DNA from: Eulemur rufifrons
Taxonomy: Eukaryota > Chordata > Mammalia > Primates > Lemuridae
Reading direction: 5' to 3'
Assembly: GCF_041146395.1 (NCBI RefSeq)
Contig: NC_090989.1
Location: 50,804,501-50,868,500 of the forward strand
Length of the DNA stretch: 64,000 nt
Shown here: piece by piece, positions 45,195 through 57,310 of the stretch
Numbering within the stretch: position 1 is the first letter of the stretch
How the letters are laid out: every line of letters starts with the position of its first letter
Notes under the pieces: generated by a model
Told to the model about the DNA's origin: nothing
Databases searched by the model: none
Seen by the model: only the letters and a program-made list of their open reading frames with translations
Position numbers and translations under genes: made by a program

Positions 45195-45330
45195 TTGGTC
45201 CTTAGAGCAGCAGCATAGACATCACCTCAGAGCTAGTTAATAATGCAGAATCTCAGGCCCCACCACAGAACTGCTCAATCAGAATATGCAGTTTAATAAG
45301 AGACCTAGGTGATTCATATTCATGTTTAGT
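45195..45330 (-). mobile_element. MER5A fragment
   Basis: The run tagagcagcagcatagacat through cacctcag, caggccccaccacagaactg and ccta-ggtgattcatattcat corresponds to a reversed, partial MER5A. Confidence 0.75.
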
Positions 45331-46620
45331 CTAGTTTTAGTTTAGCAGGTACCTCAGAAGATTCTTTATTTTTCATTGCTCTTCCTCTAGGTAAAACTTC
45401 ATCTAAAGCAATCTGCAGATCTAAAGATGTGTGAAAAAGAGTCCACTCCGTTATTTCAAACCACTTATCTATCAGTCCCTCTCATGATACTGCCGATTTG
45501 CTGGGAGCCTGCTAATGTCACTACTGGGCTGAAACGTCATTGTTTTAGAGTGATTTAGCTTCTCTTTCAGGTCAGAACTCAAAGGCACCTACTTATGGGA
45601 CTTTCATTTGTCATTCCTCTTGCTCAATAACTCACCCATAGTTATTGATGGCCCAGTCTTGAGACAGAATATACTTTTCATATTTGTAAATATCAACATC
45701 AGATTCATAATTCCCCCATCACCACACCCCAGTTCATTCTCACATTTCTATCCTTGGAGAAAAATTAAATTCTTCTGATGGGTCAACATATTGCCAGAGG
45801 TCAGAGAGAGGGCTGCTATTTCCCTACTTCCCTTCACTACAGTAAATGGAAGACATCACTAGTTCAGTCTTAGTGTGGTTCACCCATGCCTAATGTGAGA
45901 AAGAAGCAAATTAGTTCTCTTTTCACTGATCTCCATCAATCACCATTAACCTTTGAGATTCTTAAATGTAAGCAATCCATCTAATATGTCTGATTCTATC
46001 CTTGAATCAGCAAGGAGGGGGAAAAATAATGCCTGCAAGCAGCAAAATGCAAAAATAATCTTCCCCAAATGTACCACACCACTAAGGTGTTTTCTCCTCT
46101 AGAACTGATTTTTCCCACTGCTATATATTCTCTTGTAACTTAATAATTAAAGAGCAATCAAGGTCTCCCGGCATACCTTACGAGCATAAATATCCTTGGA
46201 AAATGTCAGTCAAGCCCAGCTATCTCATTTTGACATGAGAACCTCTACTCAAAGAGAGAAATACCTTGGTGCAGCCTGTGCTGGGGTGTTGAATGCAACA
46301 CCACAGGATAGAACAAGGCCAGGGAGTGGTGAAGTTTGAAAGGAGCAGCTGCAGAATCCTAACAGAGATGTTGCTATATTCTAACACCTAAGAGAAGGAA
46401 AGTGAAAGGTAGAGACTCTTGGCAGATCACAGAAGTATATCCAACACTCCCTGAAAGGCTAGCGTGTCATAAAAATAAATCAAGGGTAAAATTTAACCAA
46501 GGGTCTCTGAAGAACTGCGATGCAGAGAAGTAAGTCTTTTCAATATAAAAGAACTGATGGAGGAAGGTATTTTATAAATCTCTGGTTTCCAAATGCTTTT
46601 ATTTAGAGGATGCTGACATT

Positions 46621-46639
46621 TAAAAAAAAAAAAAAAAAT
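46621..46639. repeat. Poly-A run
   Basis: An uninterrupted A run of about 17-18 bases has no recognisable retroposon body upstream. Confidence 0.75.
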
Positions 46640-47409
46640 AGGTGAAACAGACATAGGACTCCTATTTTTTTCACCAATAATGGCATTAACACAAAACCTT
46701 TAATCTACTTGTCATTAAATAACATTTTCACCTAATAAGAACAAAGACAGAAATCTCAGGGAAAAAAAGTATTCCTTTAATTGGATAAATTTAACTTCAT
46801 GAAAGACGTACTAAAATGCCTGCTATCACTTCCAGTTCTAGGCTACAGATGGCTACCCAGGAACTCCTGTCAGGAGCAATTCACAGAGTCACGCAGAGTG
46901 TAGCAGTTCTACTCTGCAGTGTATCCATTGCCTCTAATCACAGGTGAAGAATTGAGCTAAGTACACAATAGGAACTTTGAAAAAGAAATGAAACAAAAAG
47001 TGAACAAGAAGCTTTCCACAAAACTGAATTAAATATGGCTTGCAAATAACTAGTTATTATTCACCTATGAAATAAGTACTAGCTCATTTTTTCCAACTCT
47101 GAAACTGACTTCCAAATACAGATTATTTATGGAAAAAAGGCCATGAGAAAAAAGAATGGACTATTAAAATATACACAACCAACACTAAAAATAAGATTAG
47201 ATATAATGGGGTCTTATGAGAACTTGCCTATTATGAAAAGTCAGTCATGCTTACTTAGTGAAAAACCCAAATAAGATTTCTGCATTTCCCAATACCACTG
47301 AATTATTATAAAAATGATATCATCAGACATTAACCTGAGTAGTTTTGTTTCCCCAGAGTTAGCAGATATTTACAAAAGCATACTTCTATATCATTCTTTT
47401 AGGACTTTT

Positions 47410-47590
47410 CAAAATAATCACAGAGTTGTAGAGATGGAAGCGATCTTAGATATCACTTATTAATTTATATCTTCTCATTTATAGAAATGAAATTGCAAAC
47501 TCTAAAAGGTTGCAACAGGCCCAATGTCATAGACCAATTAGTAGCTAGAATTTAGTCTTTGAACTGCAAGTTATCTTGAAAGTATACATA
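47410..47590 (-). mobile_element. MIR-family fragment (MIR3/MIRb-like)
   Basis: The words agagttgtagagatggaagc, tagaaatgaaattgcaaact and gtcatagaccaattagtagc follow a reversed MIR-type element with the 'agagctggaagggacctta' start. Confidence 0.55.
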
Positions 47591-47759
47591 CCCTTATTTT
47601 GTCCCCAATATAAATACGCAAGACTTTTTTGTGAGCTAACCAATTGATATGCCGTAACTCATTTTTAAATGACCAAAAAGTTAAGAACAGATATCACATA
47701 AATATATGAAAATATGTTAAAAATATATACATATTTTCTACTAACATGGAATATACATA

Positions 47760-48050
47760 CTGTACAATCCAGCAACCTTAGTCTGTATTTCCATCAGAAA
47801 TGCATGCATATATGTACCAAAACACATGCATGAGAACCTTCATAGCAACATTATTCAAAACAAATATCCCTCAATAGCAGAACAAATAAATTGTGAAAAG
47901 TTCACAAAATAGAATACTAAACAGTAATGAAAATGAACACACTGCAATGATATGGAGCAGTAAGAATGAATCTCACAATCATAATGTTGAACAAAAGAAA
48001 CCAGACACAAAAGTATATATGATTTCATTTAAGAAATATTTATTTAGATT
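47760..48050 (+). mobile_element. L1 3'-end fragment (L1ME-like)
   Basis: The words catagcaacattattcaaaa, ccctcaatagcagaacaaat, gaaaccagacacaaaagta and gatttcatttaagaaat in this order match the 3' end pattern of old L1ME-type elements on the plus strand. The 73-codon frame at 47893-48114 overlaps it and is not a gene. Confidence 0.7.
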
Positions 48051-50294
48051 ATATGTGGGTATATTTCATATTAATGGATGTAAATTCATAATTATGTGGG
48101 CAGATATGTGGTGAGTGTGTATGTTCACATTTCTCCCATTTTCTGGTTTAAGGGAGAAAGACATTAATTCTTTGAAACACAAGCTTATGACCTCAGGAAA
48201 TGTACCTCCCTACTGCCTACTTTTCTGTCAAAGTTTGCCCCCGAAATGTGAAACTGCTAAAATCCATAAACTGAGGCTAACATCAGAAAGAAAACTGGCT
48301 CATCACTTTTTTCCAACCTGCATTATGGATAACATAATACTATTTTTTTTTAAATTCAACTTCCTCCCATTGAAAAATCTAACTACCAACTTCAAATAAT
48401 AAACTCTGGATTTCAATAAAAATTCAGTTTTCCAATAAAATGCTTGCAAATTTCTAATATAGGTATATAAAACAATGTAGATAAAATTAGACCTTACTTA
48501 AGTTTTCAATTTAATTCAAATTTGGAATTTGATTCAGACATCAGGACAATTTGATTTTCTTGGGTATGAATGTCTCTTCCATGGCCACCCTCTAATTCTG
48601 CACATTAAAGCAGAAAGAAGACTAATGGAAGTGGAAGCTCTATCCTTTTCATTAATGTATTCAAGCCCAAGAGCAAGGCAGTTTCCCCGGGTTATACCCA
48701 TCACAGTGGTAAAAGCACTGCAGGGCTAATTACTGAGCTGTGCTCAGGAACCATCTGAGGAGCAGATCCAGACCATTTCATTTTTCAAATTTTAAGTTGA
48801 AATACATTATCTAATAAGCAGGCACACAGTTTTTGTAAGAGACTAACATACAGAATGATCTCAGCAAATTATAAAATATATCTATTCCTCAACAATGCTA
48901 CTTTAAAATTGTTAGATTGAACAAAGAGATGTAAAGACCTGGTTAAATTTTTTTTTAAAAAAGTGGAGTTTTTAAACAACACAGGTATTCCACAGGACTG
49001 TTTGAAATCCAACCATGTGAATTTATTATCTACTCAAAAATTTAAATACAATAAAATTTTAAAATAAAATAAATGCCATCAGTAGATGAATTAAAGGTTT
49101 CTGGTTTTCTGTTTTGTCTCTAAGACAGAAACACATGAGGTCCAGCAATAACTTATTTTTTTAAGTTTTCATTAAAGAATTATTAAATCTAACCCTATCT
49201 AGAGATTTGAAATGTCAGCATGTTACATTATAACCACTCAGAGAGATACAATGCGTTAGGCACAGCCTTCAGATCTCCCGTTACAAATCATTAACACAAA
49301 CATCTGACCCTACAGACCACAATAAAAATAGAAATGTTATCAGAGATCAAACTGTTTGGGGTTAAGACAAGCTGAATAGAGATTTAAGTCTGTTTTCTTC
49401 CCCCCATCTGTAGTCAGAACCAGATGTTAAAGATTCAGATTAGGCATGGGGGAAGGAGACTTCCTCTTTTAAAACCCAAGAACTACCCTTTTTTTTCCCC
49501 CTTACTGCTTATTTTGAGTGGCATGAGTTTATGCAAACACACAAGATTTCAATGAAAAGCTGCAGCTACATGTCAAAATCTAACTGCCTGCCCTGTATGT
49601 GTGTGCTAGAGGGGCTCAAGCATTCCGGGATGCATTTACGTTTCTGCTGTTGTTGTTTTGGATGATAGGGTATCACAGAGAAAGCTAGGAGTTGATTAGG
49701 TTGGACTCTTAAGGACAGTAAAGAGTCTTGTTCCTTTTAAAAGAATATCAATACTGGTAAAAGGAGATCTCAAGATCTCAAGGGTGATAATTAGTTGCTA
49801 ATCTTTCAAGATCTAACAAACTGTCTAGATGGAAAAATGAAAAGTATAAAATGAGTAATAGAGATAGAAATGGAGAAAAGAACACATGATAAATAGGAAA
49901 AAACAAAAAAAGAAGTCCCTGCAATTGAGAAAATGAGGAAAAAAGGGAAAACACTGAGAGCATATTCACAAAAAAAAAAAAAAAGAACACACAAATTAAA
50001 CAAAACAAAGGGCAGGAAAAAACAAACAAGGATATTTTAGGTAGAAGTTATATAAGAGAACATTTGAGCATGGAAAAGCTGCCTTTGAGCTGTCTTCACA
50101 TTTTTATTAACTACATGAATAGGAATAATTAGTACCATTTGTTAAATAGATGCAGCAATAGTTTCATCATGAAGTTCCTTTTAGTACCTTTTATATTAAT
50201 ATACAGACTAGTCCAACAACAATTAATAGAACCTGCATAACAAGACACATAGCAAACAATAAAAAGGCATTTCAGCATTTGATTCAGAAATAAC

Positions 50295-50435
50295 ACTTGT
50301 GCTAGATCTCTGGGTGATAAGATTATAGAGAAATGATTTTTATTTTATTTTTTGTTTGCCCTTATATATTTCTAAAATGTCTACAATGAGGATATATTCA
50401 TGCTTAAATTCAAAAAAGAATAAAAAATATTTTTA
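50295..50435 (+). mobile_element. Short L1 3'UTR fragment
   Basis: The sequence tctctgggtgataagattat followed by ttctaaaatgtctacaatga and an A-rich end resembles the last part of an old L1 3'UTR. Confidence 0.55.
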
Positions 50436-50557
50436 AACATTCAGTTTTCAAGTCCAAGGTGGATAGATACATCATGACAGAATATTCTCTTAGTTCCTGG
50501 AGTTTGATTATGTACCTTTAATTGGTGTCTACACCAGTCACCTCTACCCCAGCCCCC

Positions 50558-50588
<31 letters not shown>
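50558..50588. repeat. (CA)n microsatellite
   Basis: About 14 uninterrupted CA units lie after an agccccc run. This is likely to be length-polymorphic. Confidence 0.95.
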
Positions 50589-50591
<3 letters not shown>

Positions 50592-51009
50592 TAACTTGGA
50601 ATCAGATATGTATGAACCTAAGGCTATTTTTTCAGCTCATAATCTACTTCAAGGAAGACTCCCACACCAAGACTCCCAAATAAACATACATATATTTTTA
50701 AAAGAACACAAATATGCTATATTGAAGCATCTCAAAATCTGAACCTGTTACTTACTGTATCATTTGTGTTATTAATCCACAATTTTTTTTTAAAAAAATG
50801 ATAACCTCAAAGACCTTATTTCTGCAGAAAGCAGGAATGGAACAGTTCTCCAGGATAAAAACCACAAGTGCTAACAAATAATCAGAAAGTTTATTCTCAT
50901 AAAATGTCCTTTTCCTCAAAGGATATCTACCTTGCACCCTTAGGCCATTAATATTCTGTGAGGAATAAACAAGTTGTAATCCATCATTAAATATTTACGA
51001 AATAAATTA

Positions 51010-51456
51010 CAAAATAGCTACAAATTCCTCCCAGGCCTGTATGCATGTACCTTTGCTTCTTCCATCAAGAGGTGGGGTCTACTGTTCCACCCCTTGAATC
51101 AAGGCTTGGTCATGTAACTTGCTTTGGGCAGTGAACCCTTAGGAAGTACAACAGAAGCCGAGGTTGTAAAACTCCCGTGCATTGGTGGGTTCCCGCTCTT
51201 GCTGCCAGGAAACCTTATGCAATAATGTGAACAGTCCCAGGCTGTCCTCCTTGAGGATGAAAGACACATGGAGAAAAGAGAGACACAGAGAGAGAAGCTC
51301 CAGCCCTTCAGTTGAGGCCCCAGACTCGAAGAGTGAGGCCATCCTAGGCCACTCAACCACAGCTGAGCAGCCCAGAGCACAGAAACCACCCAGCCAACCC
51401 AAAGAGTCATTTTAAGCAACTAGGTTCACCGTGCACCAAAAGCAAGCTGATTGATA
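51010..51456 (+). mobile_element. MLT1-type (MaLR) LTR remnant
   Basis: The words aagaggtggggtctactgtt, catgtaacttgctttgggca, gagtgaggccatcctaggcc and ttaagcaactaggttcaccg, with the end gctgattgataca, place this in the same LTR class as the element at 41334-41773, but with different decay. Open frames of 106, 87 and 77 codons on both strands are chance products of its higher GC content. Confidence 0.7.
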
Positions 51457-51639
51457 CAAAGTGCTAAACACTGCAATGATATCTGTAAAGGCACCTAGCA
51501 CAGTACCTGACATCTATGATTGATTACTTCATGCATGTTGGTGTCTTATCCTTATGTCAGGTTCTGTTAGAAAATGTAAAAACATGTGGCAATTTTCACA
51601 TTACAATTGTGAGCATCAGAAAATCTGGAAGCGTTTTTT

Positions 51640-51800
51640 AAAACCTGATAACTTGGCTCCACCTCCAGTTTCTCATTCAGTAATTCAGGGGCGGCGCCTG
51701 AGAATTTGCCTTTCCAACAAGTTCCCAGTAGATGTTGTTGCTGCTGAGGATGATTCTGCTGATTCTGCTGATCTGCAGATCACATTTTGCAAACAATTGC
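51640..51800 (+). mobile_element. MER5A fragment
   Basis: The words ctccacctccagtttctcat, gcctgagaatttgcctttcc and caacaagttcccagtagatg, then a GCTGATTCT-type triplet-rich stretch (about 51736-51775), match the distal half of MER5A. Confidence 0.75.
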
Positions 51801-51819
51801 CCTAAGAGTTTACAGTCTA

Positions 51820-51905
51820 TTTCATTCATTCAACAAATACTTCTTAAACGCACCCTATCTCCATGAAGATGCTAGGTTGAAGAGTACAGAAAGCTAGTAA
51901 GTATA
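51820..51905 (-). mobile_element. Short L2 3'-end fragment
   Basis: The opening ttcattcattcaacaaatac and the following atgctaggttgaagagtaca are a reversed L2 end. Confidence 0.5.
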
Positions 51906-52347
51906 ATAAGTAAGGCAAGGTACTGGTGTTACGAGACTAGAGGGGAAACCACAGACGGGGTTGTGACTGTGTGGGTTTGGGGAAGTAACGACATGTGGGC
52001 AGAAGGATAACAACTACCTTACACCCCCTTCCTCTGCCCTAACAGTACCAAATACACATTTGTTTCCCAAATATATGAGACTACATAGTTCACATATAAT
52101 ATTTTCTCAATACTTCCCCTTTTCTGACATGCTGAAAATTATATTCCTAAAGCACTGCTTTAATTTCTACTTTTGCTATTAATGTTACTGATAAAGTTCA
52201 CTTTGTAATATACACTATAGTTGTAACTCCAACTAGAAGCCCATGCAACCTTCTCCTAGAGAATGACCCCTGTTCCCTTGTTATAAACACAAACATTCGT
52301 ATAATTCCTGCTATAGAAATAGTGACATAGAATTAACCCGGCCTAAC

Positions 52348-52425
52348 AAAATTTCAGTTGAGTTATTTCTTAGCCTGATTTAATACAAAATTTCAGTTGG
52401 TTTATTTCTTAGCTTGATTTACTTC
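52348..52425 (+). repeat. Two-copy 39-bp tandem duplication
   Basis: The unit starting aaaatttcagttgagttatt at 52348 is repeated at 52387 as aaaatttcagttggtttatt, with a few substitutions across the unit (cctgattt versus cttgattt). It lies about 0.8 kb before the long inverted duplication. Confidence 0.85.
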
Positions 52426-52674
52426 CAGAGATTGTGGGCAAGTTACAGGATACATGAATGTTTTCAAATTCTGGCTCCTAATTTCTCTCATGTCATAACT
52501 AAGGTAATGACTGAATCTTAGTGATGACCTTTCGTATTTCCAATGTTAGAGAAAATATTTGTTATTTTCTGGACTAAGCAGCCAAGGACATAATTTTATG
52601 TGCACTTCTGACATACCAAAACCCACACTGTCACAAAAATATGTGAAATGTGCACTTGTAAAAACATTTGACAG

Positions 52675-52784
52675 TAAGTCTGAAGATCAGAATTCTGCTT
52701 CTAGTTTTGTGGATCTGGGGCAAGTCACTTAATCTCTTTGGTTTGGGTCTCAGATTCCTCATCTGGAAAAAAGAAGTGGGTGAT
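52675..52784 (+). mobile_element. MIR core fragment
   Basis: The words ctgcttctagttttgtggat, ggcaagtcacttaatctctt and cctcatctggaaaaaagaag are the MIR core on the plus strand, ending where a MER5A begins. Confidence 0.65.
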
Positions 52785-52961
52785 CACTGTTTCTCAAATT
52801 TTGCCTGAATGTTACAATCACCTGGCCATTTTATGAAATCTCCATGTGCAGGCAATATCCTAGAGCAATTAAAAAAAAATCTCTGGGGATAGGACACAGC
52901 TATCCAAGTTGTTTAAGCTCCTCAAGTGATTCCAACGGGTAGCCAAGGTTGAAAACCACTG
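52785..52961 (+). mobile_element. MER5A copy
   Basis: It starts cactgtttctcaaattttgc and ends aaggttgaaaaccactg, the two inverted termini of MER5A. The interior is diverged and contains an A run. Confidence 0.75.
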
Positions 52962-53007
52962 AGTAGGAAGATGCCTTCTAGATGCCTGCTAACATGCAAT
53001 GAATCCT

Positions 53008-53164
53008 AAGGATGGTTTCACATCAGAATCACCTGAGGAGCTTGTAGAGCCTGCCAGGGCTCAGCCCAGCCCCCATCAATCAGAGCCTCAGAGGGATCAA
53101 AGTATGGTGTTGCTTTAAAAGCTTCCAGATGATTCTGATGTATCACCATGATTGAGAATCGCTG
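53008..53164 (+). mobile_element. MER5A-related copy
   Basis: The words cacatcagaatcacctgagg, gcttccagatgattctgatg and the end gattgagaatcgctg are of MER5A type. It lies 47 bp before the left arm of the long inverted repeat. Confidence 0.7.
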
Positions 53165-53210
53165 TCAAGACTCACATGTTTGACAGAAAAACCAACTTTA
53201 GAAAAAAAAT

Positions 53211-53429
53211 TTAAAATATTAAAAATACAATGTGCTTTCTCATTAAAAATGCTATCTTTTACCACTTTTATAAGTAGGGTATTTAACACAGTGATTAAGT
53301 ATCATCTTAGTCTCCTATACCTAGGTTTTACAAGCTATTAAAGTTATAGACCATTTATCTGTTGATAATGGCTGCTGCTGCTTTTCATCCTATTTTCCTG
53401 AGTGCTTTAAAGGTTTTTATTAATAAGCC
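53211..53429 (+). repeat. Left arm of a long inverted duplication
   Basis: Positions 53211-53415 (205 bp) are the exact reverse complement of 54062-54266; I compared them base by base and found no mismatch. After a 3-bp indel the match continues through 53429, giving arms of 219 and 222 bp. The arm includes a GCTGCTGCTGC run near 53371 and the 62-codon open frame beginning 53362. It matches no transposon family I know. The inner edge is followed by a small hairpin (ggtttaaa 53441-53448, tttaaacc 53457-53464). The outermost 11 bases, ttaaaatatta, also recur inverted at 53451-53461. Confidence 0.95.
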
Positions 53430-54044
53430 TTTATTAATAAGGTTTAAATTTAATATTTTAAACCAGAAAAACCATTCCTTAAATGGCAAGCTTTTTTCTG
53501 GCTACAATCAGTTTGTTGACAATAATCTAGAATTGCATAAAAATTTGTAGGAAAACAAAATATACATAAAACCACAAACCCCAATCCTGTGAGTCAACAA
53601 TATTCCAAGGACACCTACAGATGAGTCTGGAATACGTGTCCCTGCCGTAATCTGAATTACTGAGAAAATACAATTGTAGTATATTATCATAGGGGGAAAA
53701 AGAACAAAGTGTAAAGACATAATTTGGGTTTTAGCAAACTACAGCACAAATCAAATTTAGTTAATACACATAAAAACAAACAAATCATGAAAGACAGTCC
53801 AATGCATACCTTGTCAAAAAAAAAAACATTTGACTCATTTCATTCATACAATTATCTGAAAAGAGAGAAAGAGAGAATACGACCTCAGCATTTTTTTTTT
53901 TAATTCCTGGGAAGAGATTTAAAATACATTTCTTGAATATTTGACTGATGAACTTTCCCAAAATTTTTTTAATCACTCATGACTTGAGCAGGCTGAAAGC
54001 CAAATTTTAGAGATGATTTACTCTCACTTTGGGGCTGAAACATT
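53430..54044. other. Spacer (615 bp) of the inverted duplication
   Basis: The spacer is ordinary AT-rich sequence with A runs (about 53817-53827) and a T run (about 53890). It has no transposase-like frame, no terminal-repeat pattern and no recognisable repeat family. In RNA it would form the loop of the hairpin made by the two arms. Confidence 0.8.
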
Positions 54045-54266
54045 GGCTTATTAATAAAAATAACCTTTAAAGCACTCAGGAAAATAGGATGAAAAGCAGC
54101 AGCAGCCATTATCAACAGATAAATGGTCTATAACTTTAATAGCTTGTAAAACCTAGGTATAGGAGACTAAGATGATACTTAATCACTGTGTTAAATACCC
54201 TACTTATAAAAGTGGTAAAAGATAGCATTTTTAATGAGAAAGCACATTGTATTTTTAATATTTTAA
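54045..54266 (-). repeat. Right arm of a long inverted duplication
   Basis: This is the reverse-complement partner of 53211-53429. The pairing is continuous from 54266 down to 54062. The right arm then has three extra bases relative to the left before the match resumes to 54045 (ggcttattaataaaa). Exact identity over 205 bp in AT-rich intron implies a recent event or ongoing gene conversion, or an assembly artefact. Confidence 0.95.
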
Positions 54267-56998
54267 TGTATTACATATTATTTAAAATATGTTTAGCTAC
54301 TTAAAGCATAATGAACTCAAAGGTTAAAATGAGTAATCCTCTAACAAATGGCTAGTCAAATTAGTCATTTAGACTTTTAAGTAAGCATTAAGACAGGTCT
54401 GAACAATTTTAATTTTCATTTTACAAAGAACTTTGATGTGCTTAACCACATCACTGCATTCATTTACATGAAATGGTCTTCTTCCTTCACTCTGTGTGGT
54501 ACAGTGAACAGCTGAGGGACTTCCTAAAACAGGGGGAGCCTTGCCCACTGCCCATTTTGAAGACTCCTTTGCAATTTGTCATCGTTTTGTCATAGGCAAG
54601 GAACAACTCTAAGATAACCTACTGCTAACAACAACAAAAAGGTGTGCTAAAACTCCTTGGGGTAAGAATTAAGGATAATAAGATTTACTCAAAAACGTAC
54701 TTCAGAAATAGTAACAAGCTCAGGACATCTCTGTCAATATGACATTCTGAGCTGTAACCTCCGAAAAGTCCTGAAAGATCCAAGGGATGGATGCGAGGGG
54801 AAGATGAGGATGCTGCCTGGATTCTAAGGACTAGGAACAGCCTCCTTCACTTATGGAATTGAAAATATATATTTTTAAACCAGAAATGATTAAAAAAAAT
54901 AAATTAGCTGAAAGTAATTAGCTGAATCACCTTAATAATTTTTAAGATAATCTTGTAAGTAAGCCCCTAATGTGGCATAAATCTGCAATACATCAGGGAC
55001 ACACTCACACCCACACCATACTACAGGTCAGACCCTTACTTTTCTTCATTATTTGACCCCTGCCTCATTCCTTACTGCAACTTTTCACACATAGGATTTG
55101 CAGTTACCTAAACAGGTGACACTGTTTCAGGCATTAGTGCCCCTTCGTACATCCAGTCCTCTCCAGGGGGAACAGTTCCCAGTTTGCTTCTTAGTCTCAC
55201 TAGTTGCTCCTTGGCCTTACACAAAATTGTTCATGTGCTTATGCACATTTTTCTGATAAAAAGAATCCATAGGTCTCTACTAGATTCTTAAAGGGGTCTG
55301 TGAGCCAAAAGAGGTTAGAACTAGTGCTCTCCAGAGTTGCCAACTAAAAACATAAGTGAAAGTTGCATGAGTGCCAAAAATCAAATTAAAGTCCCAGACA
55401 CTAATGCTCACGGCAATGTAGGTCCCACAGGGTTTCCAAGGGACTCACAGCCAACCAAAATATGACAAAAATGTTCAAATCTTAAATGCACTTACCCATA
55501 AAAATTTACTTGCCCCTATGTTTAGGGAGCAAAGCTTGTAAGAAGAGAAGTGGAATATGTATAGCTGGCCCCTCTAGACACACTTTCAATCAGTACCTCT
55601 GGATGCAACTGTTATTGAAGTAGCTCAGACATTTCATAGTCATCAGTGGATTCTACTATTAAGGTAGTATTCCCTACAATATTTAGAAGACATTTATATT
55701 TTCATTTAATAATGGAAAAAATTTCATGAAGTTAGCCAGGGGATTAACATATGAATAAGGTTAATATAGTCTTAGAATTTATTATTATATGTACATATGT
55801 ATGTATTTTGATACTGTTCCATTTCATCAGTGTAGTGTAACTATTCTAAGAGTAGGATAATTCCCTGGCTTAGATACTGAGGCAGGTACCATTTAAACCT
55901 GTAATGTTGATAAAAATTAAATTAGAGAAATCAGTGAAGTCTTTACACCAGCCAATACTAACAAGCACTCCATTATAAATAGCTCTCATGCATAGTCATT
56001 TTATGTACAAATTTTGGTTACTGAAAAATACTCACTGAGAAAGCAATTCCAGGTAATTTTCTAGTTGTGATTATTGTAATGTATAATTTTTAGTTGTGAT
56101 AATTACCCAAGAGATGCAGAATACACAATTTGTAGAATAATTATGGAACCTCTATTTATTTCTTTAGGCTCAGTATTTGAGAAGAGAGTCTGCAAATTTA
56201 TGAGCTCTGTCATTTATTTTCAAGCTCGTACTGATTTATCTTTGTATGTCTCACATTCTCCACCATAACTGCTATTTGCTATTAAATACAGTTTCTTTCA
56301 AGGTGTCAAGGTTGCCATAAAGACATTCAGAGTTAACTTTCATGGAGTGGACCACCTTATCTAGATTCAAAGTTCAGCAAAAAGGAGGCTGCCTCAAAGC
56401 ACTCTTTGTTCATGCCTTCTGCCTTCCTCAAAGTGAAACAAAAGGCAGAGCATGGGGTCAGTTGTGGATCATTTGTGCCCTCCCTTGTGCCCTAGAATTC
56501 TTTGAAGTGATAGTTTTAATTATTTGTTCTATTATTCCAACTGGTGGAGGGGGGTGGCAGTCCATTTTTAGTACATAATCAAAATAAGATAATTTGGAAG
56601 TTGATTAATATAACAAAGTTAAAGTATATATTCTTCAAGTATAATGGAATTATTCTTTAAGATAATGGAATGAACTTAAATTTGTTATATCCCTTGAAGA
56701 GGTCACTTACATTTTCACTATAATTTTTATTTTTACATTTTATCTTCAAATATATGTGGCTTAAAAATATTTAAAACTAGGAACTGTTAATGAAAATAGC
56801 CAGACATCCAATTGCAGGAATGCTCTTTAGGGTAATGTTGAGAGTACGCTTCTACTCACCCAAGAGCCTTCTCTTACACTACAACTTTATTCCATGAAAT
56901 TAGTTTTCACCTGGCACTCTGATTGCATCCTTGAAGTGCTTAACTTCAACATTTTTAATATAAAAGTTATAGATAACTTTAGAAAATTGACTTCCTAA

Positions 56999-57310
56999 AC
57001 CTGAACTGCCCAAAAGATAGTCACCAGGCACATGTGCTACTCAGCACTTCAAGTGTAGTTAGATTAAACTGACATGTGCTGTAAGTGCAAATACACACCG
57101 AATTTTAAATACTTAGTATAAAAAAATGTAAAATATTTCACTAAGAATTTTATAATTATTACATGTTAGAATTATAATATTTTAGATATTTTAAGTTAAA
57201 TAAAATATATTATCAATATTAATTTTATTTGCTTCTTTTTATTTTAATATAGCTACTAGGTAATTTAAAATTACATGTGCTTATATTATACTTCTCATGG
57301 ACAGTGTGGT
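56999..57310 (-). mobile_element. DNA-transposon fossil, family name uncertain
   Basis: The left end has acatgtgctactcagcactt and caagtgtagttagattaaac, then gctgtaagtgcaaatacaca and a long AT-rich interior, ending tacttctcatggacagtg. This order matches a common non-autonomous DNA transposon (its consensus ends with words like 'ccacatgtggctagtggct' and 'attggacag') in reverse orientation. I cannot name the family with certainty. Confidence 0.55.

Noticed and set aside
51099..51419. 106- and 87-codon minus-strand frames and a 77-codon plus-strand frame
   Set aside because: They are inside an MLT1-type LTR remnant; higher GC lowers stop density on both strands.
53362..53550. 62-codon open frame starting in the left arm (Ala run from GCTGCTGCTGC)
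   Set aside because: The frame runs from the arm into unrelated spacer, has no coding signature and lies antisense to CBLB.
53211..54266. Reading the inverted duplication as a piggyBac-type element because both outer ends are TTAA
   Set aside because: piggyBac termini start with a C-rich motif after TTAA and have short inverted repeats. Here the bases after TTAA are AT-rich, the arms exceed 200 bp, and the spacer has no transposase or MITE character. The TTAA is expected by chance in such AT-rich sequence.
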